Assembly: GCA_963662155.1 (NCBI GenBank)
Contig: OY759265.1
Location: 7,612,338-7,676,337 of the forward strand
Source of the DNA: Lamellibrachia columna
Taxonomy: Eukaryota > Annelida > Polychaeta > Sabellida > Siboglinidae
DNA length: 64,000 bases
Direction of reading: 5' to 3'
The position numbers and the translations under genes are program-made. This document shows positions 24,041 through 34,349 of this stretch, one piece after another; position 1 is the first letter of the stretch, and every line of letters starts with the position of its first letter. Under the pieces are notes generated by a model. The model did no database searches. It was not told the DNA's origin and saw nothing but the letters and a program-made list of their open reading frames with translations.

Positions 24041-24779
24041 TATATATGGTATATAATTTGCACGTTTTCATCAGGGTCCGCTTTGCCCCAGGTTACTCTA
24101 CTCTGTGACATATATTTAACGTTTTAATATTCCGTATTTCTAAGAAAGAAACAAATGACGCTGAGGAAATGACATCTAATAAAGGACATTGGCAGTCCGA
24201 GCAGAAAGAACAGCGACCACATAAGCGATAACGTTCATATGTCCATATTAATTCATCTCGATAATGATGTTATCTCAGAACGCTTGGGCAATCAGTGTTA
24301 TTAGCGCAGCACGGCTGGCATCATAGCGTTAACATAAATCCATGTTGTGTCAGTCTCATACATTGGCTGCAAACACAGAACAGCAAGAATGGCTTTGCTT
24401 CTTGAAATCAATCATATGGTTTGATTTATGACAACAATCAAATACTGGACTTTACTCGTGTAATTTTTATCACTGCTGCCAATTCTGCATCTGCGACAAT
24501 AGTGATGAATTATGTAATTGTAGGCACAATTGGTCATAACTGTTTTGCACAAATTACTAACATATAGTCTTGCTCACCAAAGTGAGACCACCGCAAATAA
24601 ACAATGTTTGTGTCCAACGATGAATTGTGTACAATCTGCTTGCGTTTTCATTCAAAACATAGGGCTAGTTGATGCACCAACAACATAGCTAGTTTGTGCT
24701 TGCAAGCTGTTGCGATGAGTAGCTTACTCATTATAAATAGCCCTCTCGTCATTTGTCTGAGAAACCCGGCCACTATTAG
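24039..24779. other. Unassigned spacer
   Basis: No recognisable gene; the sequence leads into the degraded LINE RT that begins near 24780. Confidence 0.3.
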
Positions 24780-25132
24780 TCGTATTTTAACAATTCTCTC
24801 ACCTGTTTCTGAGGATGAGGTCAGAAACATCAGTATAGCATCTCCTCCCCAATCCCGCGCTCTCGGTCGTCTTCCAACAAGGTTGATGCCAGTTTGTTTA
24901 AGTGCACTTGTCCCATGTCATTACCAGGATTGCGAACACCCCACTAGCCACAGGAGACATGTCAGCCAACTTGACAGCAGTACTTGTGACTCCGCTCCTC
25001 AGGAAGTCCCTGGATGTAGACTGTATCACACATTTACTAACCGATTTGAAATCTGAGTGTCCTCTCCAAAGTCACCGAGAAGATGGTGTCCTCAGGTTTG
25101 TCATGTCGTATGACTGAACACAACCACGACCT
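24780..25132 (+). pseudogene. Non-LTR RT, N-terminal part (split by tandem array)
   Basis: Frames at 24694-25056 and 24902-25117 carry FxPVSEDEVRNI, LGRLPTRLM, LVP.ITRIANTPLATGDMSA, LTAVLVTPLLRKSLDVD and, in the third frame, SKVTEKMVSSGLSCRMTEHN. This is the RT fingers region of an L2/CR1-like LINE (pattern DPLPTxLxK...P.IT.IVN.SL..G..P...K.A.V.PLLKK...D, then KV.EK.V...L...L..HNL). The next codons expected in such elements, (E)VxQSAYxxxHSTETAL, are the first unit of the 54-bp array at 25133. Frameshifts and a deletion of the NYRPVSNL block are evident. Confidence 0.8.
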
Positions 25133-27444
25133 GAAGTGGTCCAGTCAGCATACAAGCATGGTCATAGTACAGAGACAGCACAACCTGAAGTGATCCAGTC
25201 AGCACACAAACATGATCATAGTACAGAGGCAGCACAACCTGAAGTGATCCAGTCAGCATACAAGCATGGTCATAGTACAGAGACAGCACAACCTGAAGTG
25301 GTCCAGTCAGCATACAAGCATGGTCATAGTACAGAGACAGCACAACCTGACGTGAACCAGTCAGCATACAAGCATGGTCATAGTACAGAGACAGCACAAC
25401 CTGAAGTGATCCAGTCAGCACACAAACATGGTCATAATACAGAGACAGCACAACCTGACGTGAACCAGTCAGCATACAAGCATGGTCATAGTACAGAGAC
25501 AGCACAACCTGAAGTGATCCAGTCAGCACACAACCATGGTCATAATACAGAGACAGCACAACCTGAGGTGATCCAGTCAGCACACAAACATGATCATAGT
25601 ACAGAGACAGCACAACCTGGAATGATCCAGTCAGTACACAAACATGGTCATAGTACAGAGACAGCACAACCTGAAGTGATCCAGTCAGCACACAAAAATG
25701 ATCATAGTACAGAGACAGCACAACCTGGAATGATCCAGTCAGCACACAAACATGATCATAGTACAGAGACAACACAACCTGACGTGAACCAGTCAGCACA
25801 CAAACATGGTCATAGTACAGAGACAGCACAACCTGACGTGATCCAGTCAGCACACAGACATGGTCATAGTACAGAGACAGCACAACCTGACGTGATCCAG
25901 TCAGCACACAGACATGGTCATAGTACAGAGACAGCACAACCTGAGGTGATCCAGTCAGCACACAAACATGGTCATAGTACAGAGACAGCACAACCTGACG
26001 TGAACCAATCATCACACAAACATGGTCATAGTACAGAGACAGCACAACCTGACGTGATCCAGTCAGCACACACACACATGGTCATAGTACAGAGACAGCA
26101 CAACCTGACGTGATCCAGTCAGCACACAAACATGATCATAGTAAATAGACAGCACAACCTGACGTGATCCAGTCAGCACACACACATGGTCATAGTACAG
26201 AGACAGCACAACCTGAGGTGATCCAGTCAGCACGCAAACATGGTCATAGTACAGAGACAGCACAACCTGACGCGATCCAGTCAGCACGCAAACATGATCA
26301 TAGTGCAGAGACAGCTTAACCTGACGTGATCCAATCAGCACGCAAACATGGTCATACTACAGAGACAGCACAACCTGACGTGATCCAGCCAGCACACAAA
26401 CATGGTCATAGTACAGAGACTGCACAACCTGACGTGATCCAGTCAGCACGCAAACATGATTATAGTACAGAGACAGCACAACCTGACGTGATCCAGTCAG
26501 CACACAAACATGATCATAGTACAGAGACAGCACAACCTGAAGTGATCCAGTCAGCACACAAACATGGTCATAGTAAAGAGACAGCACAACGTGAGGTGAT
26601 CCAGTAAGCACGCAAACATGATCATATGACAGAGACAGCACAACCTGACGTGATCCACTCAGCACACACACATGGTCATAGTACAGAGACAGCACAACCT
26701 GACGTGATCCAGTCAGCACGCAAACATGATCATAGTGCAGAGACAGCTTAACCTGACGTGATCCAATCAGCACGCAAACATGGTCATACTACAGAGACAG
26801 CACAACCTGACGTGATCCAGTCAGCACACAAACATGGTCATAGTACAGAGACTGCACAACCTGACGTGATCCAGTCAGCACGCAAACATGATTATAGTAC
26901 AGAGACAGCACAACCTGACGTGATCCAGTCAGCACACAAACATGATCATAGCACAGAGACAGCACAACCTGAAGTGATCCAGTCAGCACACAAACATGGT
27001 CATAGTAAAGAGACAGCACAACGTGAGGTGATCCAGTAAGCACGCAAACATGATCATAGGACAGAGACAGCACAACCTGACGTGATCCAGTCAGCACGCA
27101 AACATGGTCATAGTACAGAGACAGCACAACCTGACGTGATCCAGTCAGCACACAAACATGGTCATAGTACAGAGACAGCACAATCTGAGGTGATCCAGTC
27201 AGCACACAAACATGATCATAGTACAGAGACAGCACAACCTGACGTGAACCAGTCAGCACACAAACATGATCATAGTACAGAGACAGCACAACCTGACGTG
27301 AACCAGTCAGCACACAAACATGGTCATAGTACAGAGACAGCACAATCTGAGGTGATCCAGTCAGCACACAAACATGATCATAGTACGGAAACAGCACAAC
27401 CTGACGTGAACCAGTCAGCACACAAACATGGTCATAGTACAGAG
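25133..27444 (+). repeat. 54-bp tandem repeat, about 43 copies, derived from LINE RT codons
   Basis: The unit is 18 codons, encoding EVIQSAHKHGHSTETAQP on the + strand; the minus strand also stays open (LTGSRQVVLSLYYDHVCV). Variants include QSAYKHGH, QSARKHDY, NQSAHKH and HSKETAQR. Units 26326-26607 recur almost exactly 432 bp later at 26758-27039, a higher-order duplication of eight units. The translated unit matches the RT motif VxQSAYxxxHSTETAL expected at exactly this point of the flanking LINE. I see no reason to regard the open frames as expressed protein: frame interruptions occur at about 26080, 26150, 26320, 26607 and 27039. Confidence 0.97.
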
Positions 27445-27489
27445 TACATACTATCATGACTTTAGTACAGAGACAGCACCGATGAGGAT

Positions 27490-27960
27490 CCGGAATGAAT
27501 GACTCTTGTCTGTGGATAATCGTTGCCTTTCCTGTCTGGTCCTGCTGTGCCACGATTGACACAAAATTCCTGTATCACGTCTGTCAAACAGGAACGCTCT
27601 TTCAGGGACAGCGTTGGAGTGGTTCACATGTCTGGGATCATCTGTCAGCTTGAGAAATGCATTGCGGATACAGGCCGTTGGGTGACAACAAACACTTCAA
27701 CTAAATGATAACAATATTGAGGTACTTGTTCGCGGATATATATATATATATATATTGTTCTGGTCTGGTCTGCAGATCCGAAATGTTGAAGAAGAATCAC
27801 ATTCAAGATACTTGTCACCAAGGTTATTACCTCCAAACTAGATGGTTGTAACTCTCTGCTATATGACATTAGTACGTGTCAACCACAGAAAGAATCACAG
27901 TCAAGATACTTCTCATCAGATTCAAAGCACTCTTCTTCTTCTTCCTCTTGAGCTCATAAC
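27490..27960 (+). pseudogene. Non-LTR RT, C-terminal parts beyond the tandem array
   Basis: After the array the LINE resumes in degraded form: CLVLL, SRLSNRNALSGTALEWFTCL (RT palm flank, pattern GTxLxWFxSYL) near 27575-27640, a large internal deletion, then TKVITSKLDGCNSLLYDI at about 27825-27870 (C-terminal pattern VTSRLDYCNSLLYGLP) and KESQSRYFSSDSKHSS (pattern RI.FKILLL.FKALH). A short (TA)n lies at 27737-27755. Order and content show the array sits inside one element. Confidence 0.7.
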
Positions 27961-28509
27961 TCTTTGTTAGCCACATATAAATGTGGCTAGAGTCTGACAA
28001 CATTTAACCTATCAAAACTTCTGCGCGACAATCATCCTAATCACTCATTACAATTAATTTACGCGTATATGTTTACTGTGTCCATAAACCATTGCCGACT
28101 CCTATGGTTGCCTGCGTTTGCCATCTGGTGTCGAGTGTTTAAAATGACCTCTGAATTGACCATTAACATTGTGACGTCATCGTGCCTCTTTACGGAATAA
28201 TCTTCATCATCTTCTTTCGACCATTTGTTCCCTATAATGACCGCTCGGATCCTCCGCCGCTACGATGTCCTGTCCACTGCACAACACAGACAAAACATTG
28301 CTGGCCCCTTAGTAAGCCAAGTGTTCCTTATACCCTTACTAGCTGGAGTATGTTGGTTTGAATAACAATCGTGTTGCATCTTGTTAAATCTACATTGTTT
28401 CCTAACTTGGTGGACCAGTTTTTTGTGCCCATAAGTCATCCAGCACACAGTCATACAATTATATAGGCATAATTATGTGGTCGAACAAACTCAAACCTTT
28501 GGGTTACTC
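27961..28509. other. Unassigned spacer
   Basis: No gene seen. A CRE-like TGACGTCA is present at 28172-28179, and CATCTTGTTAAATCT near 28377 resembles the CR1 3' terminal repeat but lacks other CR1 sequence. Confidence 0.3.
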
Positions 28510-28785
28510 GAGATATGGGCGCAGAATGTCAGATTAACATCTGGATCAGAGCTAAAGTAGGGGTTGAGGAAGAAGAAAGTCTGCTATGTTCCATCCAGAG
28601 AATTAAACTGGCTAAGTTTGGCCACTGGAAAAGAAGATATGAGAGCCTGGTACTGAACAGCTCAGAAGGAGAACTACCGGGGGAAAGAGGTAGAAACAAA
28701 ATGGAACAACCATTGAACAGATGGTGGACTTGAAGTGGCTGAAGAGATTTCAAGGAGAGGCCAACGGCCTATTTGAGGCCATGAC
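28510..28785 (+). pseudogene. LINE ORF2 C-terminus
   Basis: The 72-codon frame 28515-28733 includes LAKFGHWKRRYESLVLNSSE, GELPGERGRNK and LNRWWT, continued in another frame by LEVAE. It matches the LINE tail pattern L.WFGHV.R...SL....L.G...G.R.RGR....W.DNI..WTG. The segment near 28700-28780 is also similar to the reverse complement of the 76-bp repeat unit at 52.1 kb, so both belong to the same element family. Confidence 0.65.
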
Positions 28786-28786
28786 A

Positions 28787-28882
28787 ATCCATCATCATAC
28801 TCATCCTCCTCCTTGTCATCATCATCCTCCCCCTCATCATCCTCATCCTCATCATCATCATCATCATTCATCATCATTCTTT
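28787..28882 (-). repeat. (CAT/CCT)n microsatellite
   Basis: Imperfect TCATCATCC repeats; the minus strand reads as an Asp/Glu-rich run. Confidence 0.9.
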
Positions 28883-30019
28883 CTTCATAAAGAATGAAGA
28901 CCTTGCCGACGAAACAAAACTGGAGTGCTTTTGAGGACGTTGAACAGAACCAATGCGTGGTGAAAACAGCCACCGTAGAAATCATGCAGATTTATTGAAA
29001 AGGAATTGGCATAGGGAACAATTTAAGATTTCGTTACGACCGCGATTTGCTAATATCCGGCTTCCTGTGTGTAACTCGATATTGGCAAGGACGAACATAG
29101 AATGGATCCATTCCTGTAGGGGACAACAGTCGAACTTACCGACTGCATCCGAGATCGGTGAAGCATTGAACCATTGCTGACCTTTTCACGGCAACTGTAA
29201 CTCTCTGTGACATACCGTCAGACGGGGGATATTGGTGATTTCAAATGTGTGATAGCTCTATCAAAATGTTCTACATCTGACCGCTGACTGGTATAACAAC
29301 TAAACATGTGGAACGACTGGAAGAAATCGTGTTGCCAACAGACCGCGCGACATGTAGACGTGTACGGGTCGGCTTAATATACTGAAATTCGTTACAACCG
29401 GTGAGAACACTTTCTAATTAGTGTTATTCAAATAGTGTCTAATTGGCGTAAACGATGACATTTATCTCCGTTTTAATGTTTCCCATATGCACTACATGCA
29501 AACAACACATTTTTCAGCGTACGTATTTAGTATTTAAAGGCAAACATGTGTGCATTATATATCAATATAGGTTTTTCGATGAAGGTCATAATTCATCTCC
29601 GCGGTAATTGCACATATGGAATATCAATTACGGAATATTCCCCTGAGCATGAAAGCTAAATTCAGTTGGCGGAAAGGCAGAACATGACAGGCATGTGTAC
29701 CCGGTGGCTGGAGGTAACCACGGTCATGTTTAGAAAAGCTATGGCGTATATTTTACAAACACTTTCTTCAAGGCAGAGAATGACGATGATTGTTTCTAAC
29801 AGAGTCAAAAGCACAGATGGTGTTTTAGATTAATCACCTCGTCATCACGACCGCCACCACTCTGAAGTGTGTAACTAACGTAGTTCTTACTAATAACATT
29901 ATTATTATAAATATACTAGCCGAGTTGCCTGGTGTTGCACGGGAGAAAAGGCAGCCCCTGCAAGAACCTAAGACTGCTCGATCCAGTCAAGTTTTGTACG
30001 GCTGTGCCAATGGTAATGG
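28883..30019. other. Unassigned spacer
   Basis: No gene or domain is recognised. The stretch before 30020 (CTAGCCGAGTTGCCTGGTGT and on) looks like an interspersed repeat but I cannot name it. Confidence 0.3.
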
Positions 30020-30308
30020 CAACTTCGTGCCCCACAAACCATGCACAACTTCGTGCCCCACAAACCATGCACAACTTCGTGCCCCACAAACCATGCACAA
30101 CTTCGTGCCCCACAAACCATGCACAACTTCGTGCCCCACAAACCATGCACAACTTCGTGCCCCACAAACCATGCACATCTTCGTGCCCCACAAACCATGC
30201 ACAACTTCGTGCCCCACAAACCATGCACAACTTCGTGCCCCACAAACCATGCACAACTTCGTGCCCCACAAACCATGCACAACTTCGTGCCCCACAAACC
30301 ATGCACAA
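30020..30308 (+). repeat. 26-bp tandem repeat, about 11 copies
   Basis: Unit AACTTCGTGCCCCACAAACC ATGCAC, nearly invariant; one copy near 30171 has ATCTTC. Because 26 is not a multiple of three and the unit lacks stops in any phase, five reading frames are open across the array. Confidence 0.97.
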
Positions 30309-30566
30309 CTGTCGGTTTCACGAAGCATTCGTACCGTACGAATATATTATTGAATCTTTATTTTAAACAACAATAATAGACAACAACAATAATATAACAA
30401 CATTTCATAACTATGAAATTGTCGAAAAAAGGACAAGAAGAAGTGTAATATTTATGTCACTTGCCCTATTACAAATATAAATAAACAGTACTGAATAAAA
30501 TACAGTATGCAATTGTACGCATGTGACAGATTGTTTTGTTTTTTGTTTATTTACATTACTATCACA

Positions 30567-30750
30567 CTAATACAAGTTTGTGTCATCAGCAAATAAAATG
30601 AACTTAACTACCTTTAAAACATTACAAATGTCATTCATGTAGATGATAAATAGCTTTCGTCCTAAAATGGAATTTTGAGGAACACCACAACATACATTTA
30701 GTATGTCTGAATCATAATTTTTATACTGAACAAATTGTTTTGCAGTAGCC
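30567..30750 (-). pseudogene. Non-LTR RT palm fragment (FADDT)
   Basis: Minus strand reads KQFVQYKNYDSDILNVCCGV, PQNSILGRKLFIIYMNDICN and VVKFILFADDTNLY: an RT block with PQxSxLGxxLF and the catalytic FADD. The 30-bp array at 30755-31060 begins exactly where the residues preceding KQFV should be. The sequence downstream on the minus strand is not clearly RT. Confidence 0.85.
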
Positions 30751-30754
30751 GCCG

Positions 30755-31060
30755 TGTCTCTAGCCCCTGTCACAGTAGCCCCCGTGTCTCTAGCCCCTGT
30801 CCCAGTAGCCACCGTGTCTCTAGCCGCTGTCCCAGTAGCCGCCGTGTCTCTAACCCCTGTCACAGTAGCCCCCGTGTCTGTAACCCCTGTCCTAGTAGCC
30901 CCGTGTCTCTAGCCCCTGTCACAGTAGCCCCCGTGTCTCTAGCCGCTATCCCAGTAGCCGCCGTGTCTCTAACCCCTGTCACAGTAGCCCCGTGTCTGTA
31001 ACCCCTGTCCTAGTAGCCCCGTGTCTCTAGCCCCTGTCACAGTAGCCCCCCCTCCCCCCG
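30755..31060 (+). repeat. 30-bp tandem repeat, about 10 copies
   Basis: Unit GTAGCCCCCGTGTCTCTAGC CCCTGTCACA with point and single-base length variants (CCCC versus CCCCC). It abuts the minus-strand RT fragment. Confidence 0.93.
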
Positions 31061-31495
31061 AGGTGTGAGAATTGAGTGCCAGTAGCCCCCAGGTCAGTAT
31101 GCTGTTGGTCTAACACACACCCTCTAGTTTCATCAAATGACTGTTGTCTAGATATTTCTTCTGAAAGGTAATTGTAGGTGGAATTTATTATTTGAAGCCC
31201 CATATAACTTTCACACATCAATTGTGTGTTGTGGAAAACACCCTGCCCTAAGATTTAAATTAAATCCTCTACATAAAGCTCGTTTGCAATGAGTAAAACC
31301 CAATTTAACTCACACATGAAGGCTAATTGCCTTCATCCAGGTATAACCTATTGCGAGTTAATCAGTAGAAAGCCAATTGCCCTCACTGATCAAATCAATG
31401 TGGTGTTCCACGCATGTCAGCTCACACATTTCTAGCCAATAAGGAAAGGACATTTTGAGCTACTCTAATCTGCATGTTGAAATTTATAGTCGAGT
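31061..31495. other. Unassigned spacer
   Basis: No domain seen. Contains short self-complementary words such as GAAGGCTAATTGCCTTC near 31318. Confidence 0.3.
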
Positions 31496-31499
31496 TCGG

Positions 31500-31891
31500 A
31501 ATGACGCATGAAGCATGGCTGCTAGCGTTGAGTTCATCGAAGGCGCTGGGGACACCCTGTTTCCATTTTGAATAGTTCTACATATCACAAATCTAAAGAG
31601 TTCACAAATGGCATGAAGTTGACATGTAGTACGAGGAAAAGCGTGTAGTGTAAGGAATTTCTGGTGGTCAGCGATGACGGAACTGTGGTGAAAGCTGAAG
31701 ATAGCCACAATCACCAACCCAACCCTGGTGATGTACAAGCGAGACAGTTGAGAGGAAACATGAGGAAGCGAGCCAGGGATGAAACGACATCAATGCAGGC
31801 GATTTACGATCAGGAAGAGGTGAAACGGCTTCAACAAAGTTCTACCGATAAATACAAAACTACTAATAAATACAAAACTGCAATATATTAA
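31500..31891 (+). pseudogene. FLYWCH-type zinc-finger fragment
   Basis: Across two frames: ASVEFIEGAGDTLFPF, then ITNLKSSQMA, then KLTCSTRKSV, a stop, and CKEFLVVSDDGTVVKAEDSH followed by NHQPNPGDVQARQLRG and MRKRARDETTSM. This follows the FLYWCH layout (F....G...L...GY.Y......W.C......C.A......G.......HNH.P) with zinc ligands represented by the two Cys and the HNH. FLYWCH domains occur in Mutator-like transposases and in expanded gene families. In-frame stops (TGA/TAG near 31556 and 31645) mark it as non-functional. Confidence 0.7.
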
Positions 31892-33179
31892 TTAATTTAT
31901 TTATTGATTTTTTTTAGTTTGTTGCTAAAACATTATTTGTAATACATCATTCGTTTTACTGCAAAACTGCATTGTTGTGCTGCTTATACATTATTTTACA
32001 GCAATTTTACAGCTAAAACTGCTGCGTTTGACTGGGTGGCTAATACATTTGCCATACCGACTACATAGTATTGACTGCCGAAAGAGCGATAATTGGCATA
32101 ATATGTGTCATGGTTGTTTTCAATAAGGCGAAATACCACATTTGAGCTAATAATGAATTCGTCTCTTATATTTTTATGCGTACAGCTAACGCCTATGCAA
32201 GAGCGTATTGCTTTGTTATTTTATTTATTATTTTTCTTTTTTAAACTTATTTTCAATGTTTCTATCACATATGTTGCACTTGCTTGGACAGCTGTAGAAC
32301 AATCGGATTGCACTATGTGTATACCTATTTTAAAACTGGCACTTCCACCGTACACGTTGCAACATTCCTCACATGTGTACAATGGTTCCACTCGTTACTT
32401 CCACCACAAAAAAACACTAAATTATGCTCTGATTTTACACCGAGCATTCTGCAACATTGATACATGCACAGGATATAAACACGCACAAACACACTCATAT
32501 ACGAAATACCTCACATGTGTATAGTGATTTGGCTGCCTTAATTTTATGTCCGATTTTGTTAAAACATTATTGTACAATAAAATATATTATTGTCAACCAA
32601 ATTAAAAATGCAAATAAATGATAACTGACGAAACCTTTCTCTTGTTTACAGGTGGTATTGAAAAACAAATTTCAATAATATTTTAGATATCAATAATAAT
32701 GATGAAAATAATGAACTGCCTATAATACGCCGATTTTCATATTATGATTTTGAAATTTTTTATTCAGTAGCCAAAAACAATAATAAACATTTCAGTATTC
32801 TAACATACAAACAAGTAATACAAAGCTTATTGAACTCGAGGCATTTATAATCTTCCTTAAATTTCAAATTTAATATAATATGTCTCCAACAGAGCTGGTT
32901 ATCTGATATGGATGACTTACCATTAATACAATTAAGTTGATATGACTGTATACCCCAAAGAAAAAGCTGCAGCAATAAATGTGGTCTCCTGCCCAACAAA
33001 GAGAGGAACACCTACATTCGTTTCCTCAGCCTCGTGAAGGAAAAGTCTGCATCACCCGGATTCACCGTCATTCATCAACGCATCATACAGGACTTTCAAA
33101 AAGCTCATGAATGCCAACACATGTTTCCAGGCGTGATTCTCAAGGGCTGCTAATTCCACTATGCTCAGTGTCTGTGGAG
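31892..33179. other. Unassigned AT-rich spacer
   Basis: Open frames at 32105-32524 (+) and 32760-33011 (-) show no recognisable domain. The minus-strand frame lies between two RT fragments in the same orientation and might be decayed LINE. Confidence 0.3.
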
Positions 33180-34110
33180 GAGACTTCAAAGTATGGGGCT
33201 CTGTAATTTGTAAACAAACTCTTTAACCAGACTTAAATAGTGGAACAACTTTGGCAATTTTCATTTTGTTAGGAAATACTCCAGTTTGAAAGGATACATT
33301 GCAAATGTAACTAAATGGTTTTTTTTACAATTTGAGAAATAATAATTTGTTCTCATATTTACGGTAATGCCACCACAATCTGTTGACATTTTATTTTTTA
33401 AATGTTGAACAGTTCTAATAATGTCTTGGTCCCCAACAGGACTTAGAAACATACTAATTTCCAGTCCTTTTCCCAAGTAGTCATAAATAGATACATACTT
33501 GTCCAGGTAATGAAATATGTTTTGTTAGATTTGGGCCAAAAATGTTTTTTTAATGTATTAAATCCATTAATTTGTTATCTCTTTCTTGTCTGAAATTGGT
33601 TTGTTATTCTTCATAGAGAAATCAGAATATATTGGTGTGTTGAATAATTGTTTGTTGATTACATAGTTTAATATTTTCCAAGTCTCCTTAATATTATTTC
33701 TCTGTTTCTCTGACAATGTGCTGTAGTGTTGTTTTTCAGTAAGTCTTAATAATAATTTGTTTTTCTAAGCTTTGTATTTGTGCTCAGCTTAAGTAGATCT
33801 AGAATTAATAAATGCTTTATAAAACCTCTTTTTTTTGGCACAAGCACGGTTTTAACCTATGGTAAACCAAGGTTTCTTGTTTGTGTTACGGTTTCTCGAA
33901 ACTATTTTAAAGGGCAATGTTTGTTAAAGATATTTATAAATATGTGTAAATAAATTTATTGTAAGCATGATTAAAATTTTTGGTGTTTAGAACATTTTCC
34001 CAGGATTGTAAAATTCATTAATTTGTAAGTGAAGCTAAGGTGTCATCATTCTAATATGTTGAACTTCTTTTTTTGCATTTCTATTTATATGATACTCACA
34101 TACATAGTGC
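33180..34110 (-). pseudogene. Non-LTR retrotransposon, linker and RT N-terminus
   Basis: Right to left, through several frames: NRNTNKKPWF (linker pattern HKHKKPWFTKGI), KNKLLLRLTEKQHYS, KETWKILNYVINKQ, KPISDKKEITN, EISMFLSPVGDQDIIRTVQH and LKNKMSTDCGGIT, ending near MYPFKLEYFLTK. This is the region between endonuclease and RT palm of a Jockey/CR1-group LINE (pattern SxFLxPxxxxEIxxIIxxLKxxKSxGxDGIxxxxLK). The RT FADDT scrap at 30567-30750 is in the same orientation and could belong to it, with about 2.4 kb of other sequence between. Confidence 0.75.
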
Positions 34111-34198
34111 AAATACTTGTAAATGATAACTAATGTCGTTGAACATAATACCCCAAATTAGGTTATGTCGCAGTTCATTAGTGAACATATTGTCAGTT

Positions 34199-34343
34199 AG
34201 GAACGTATGTGGACGTTTGACGTAGATCACGTAATTAGAACAATCGTAGAAAACACGCATAGCGTTGCTAAGAAATGTACATAGTTACGAACTCCTATTG
34301 TTCCGAGTTACGTAATATACGTCAAACGTTCACACTGGTTCCT
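34199..34343. repeat. Fold-back element with imperfect 46-bp arms
   Basis: Arms 34199-34244 and 34297-34343 are inverted and about 80 percent identical, sharing GACGTTTGACGTA, CACGTAA-like and GAACAAT words. The spacer is about 52 bp. The size and structure suit a small MITE; no target duplication was identified. Confidence 0.7.
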
Positions 34344-34349
34344 TCGTAA

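Noticed and set aside
24694..25056. Single 120-codon gene
   Set aside because: Its content is RT fingers sequence shared across frames; it is part of a broken LINE.
25133..27444. Possible CRISPR array or repetitive secreted protein gene
   Set aside because: The 54-bp units are contiguous with no variable spacers, the context is an animal LINE, and frames are broken at several places, so neither interpretation holds.
29925..30376. Five overlapping 110-145 codon frames
   Set aside because: All are produced by the 26-bp tandem array.
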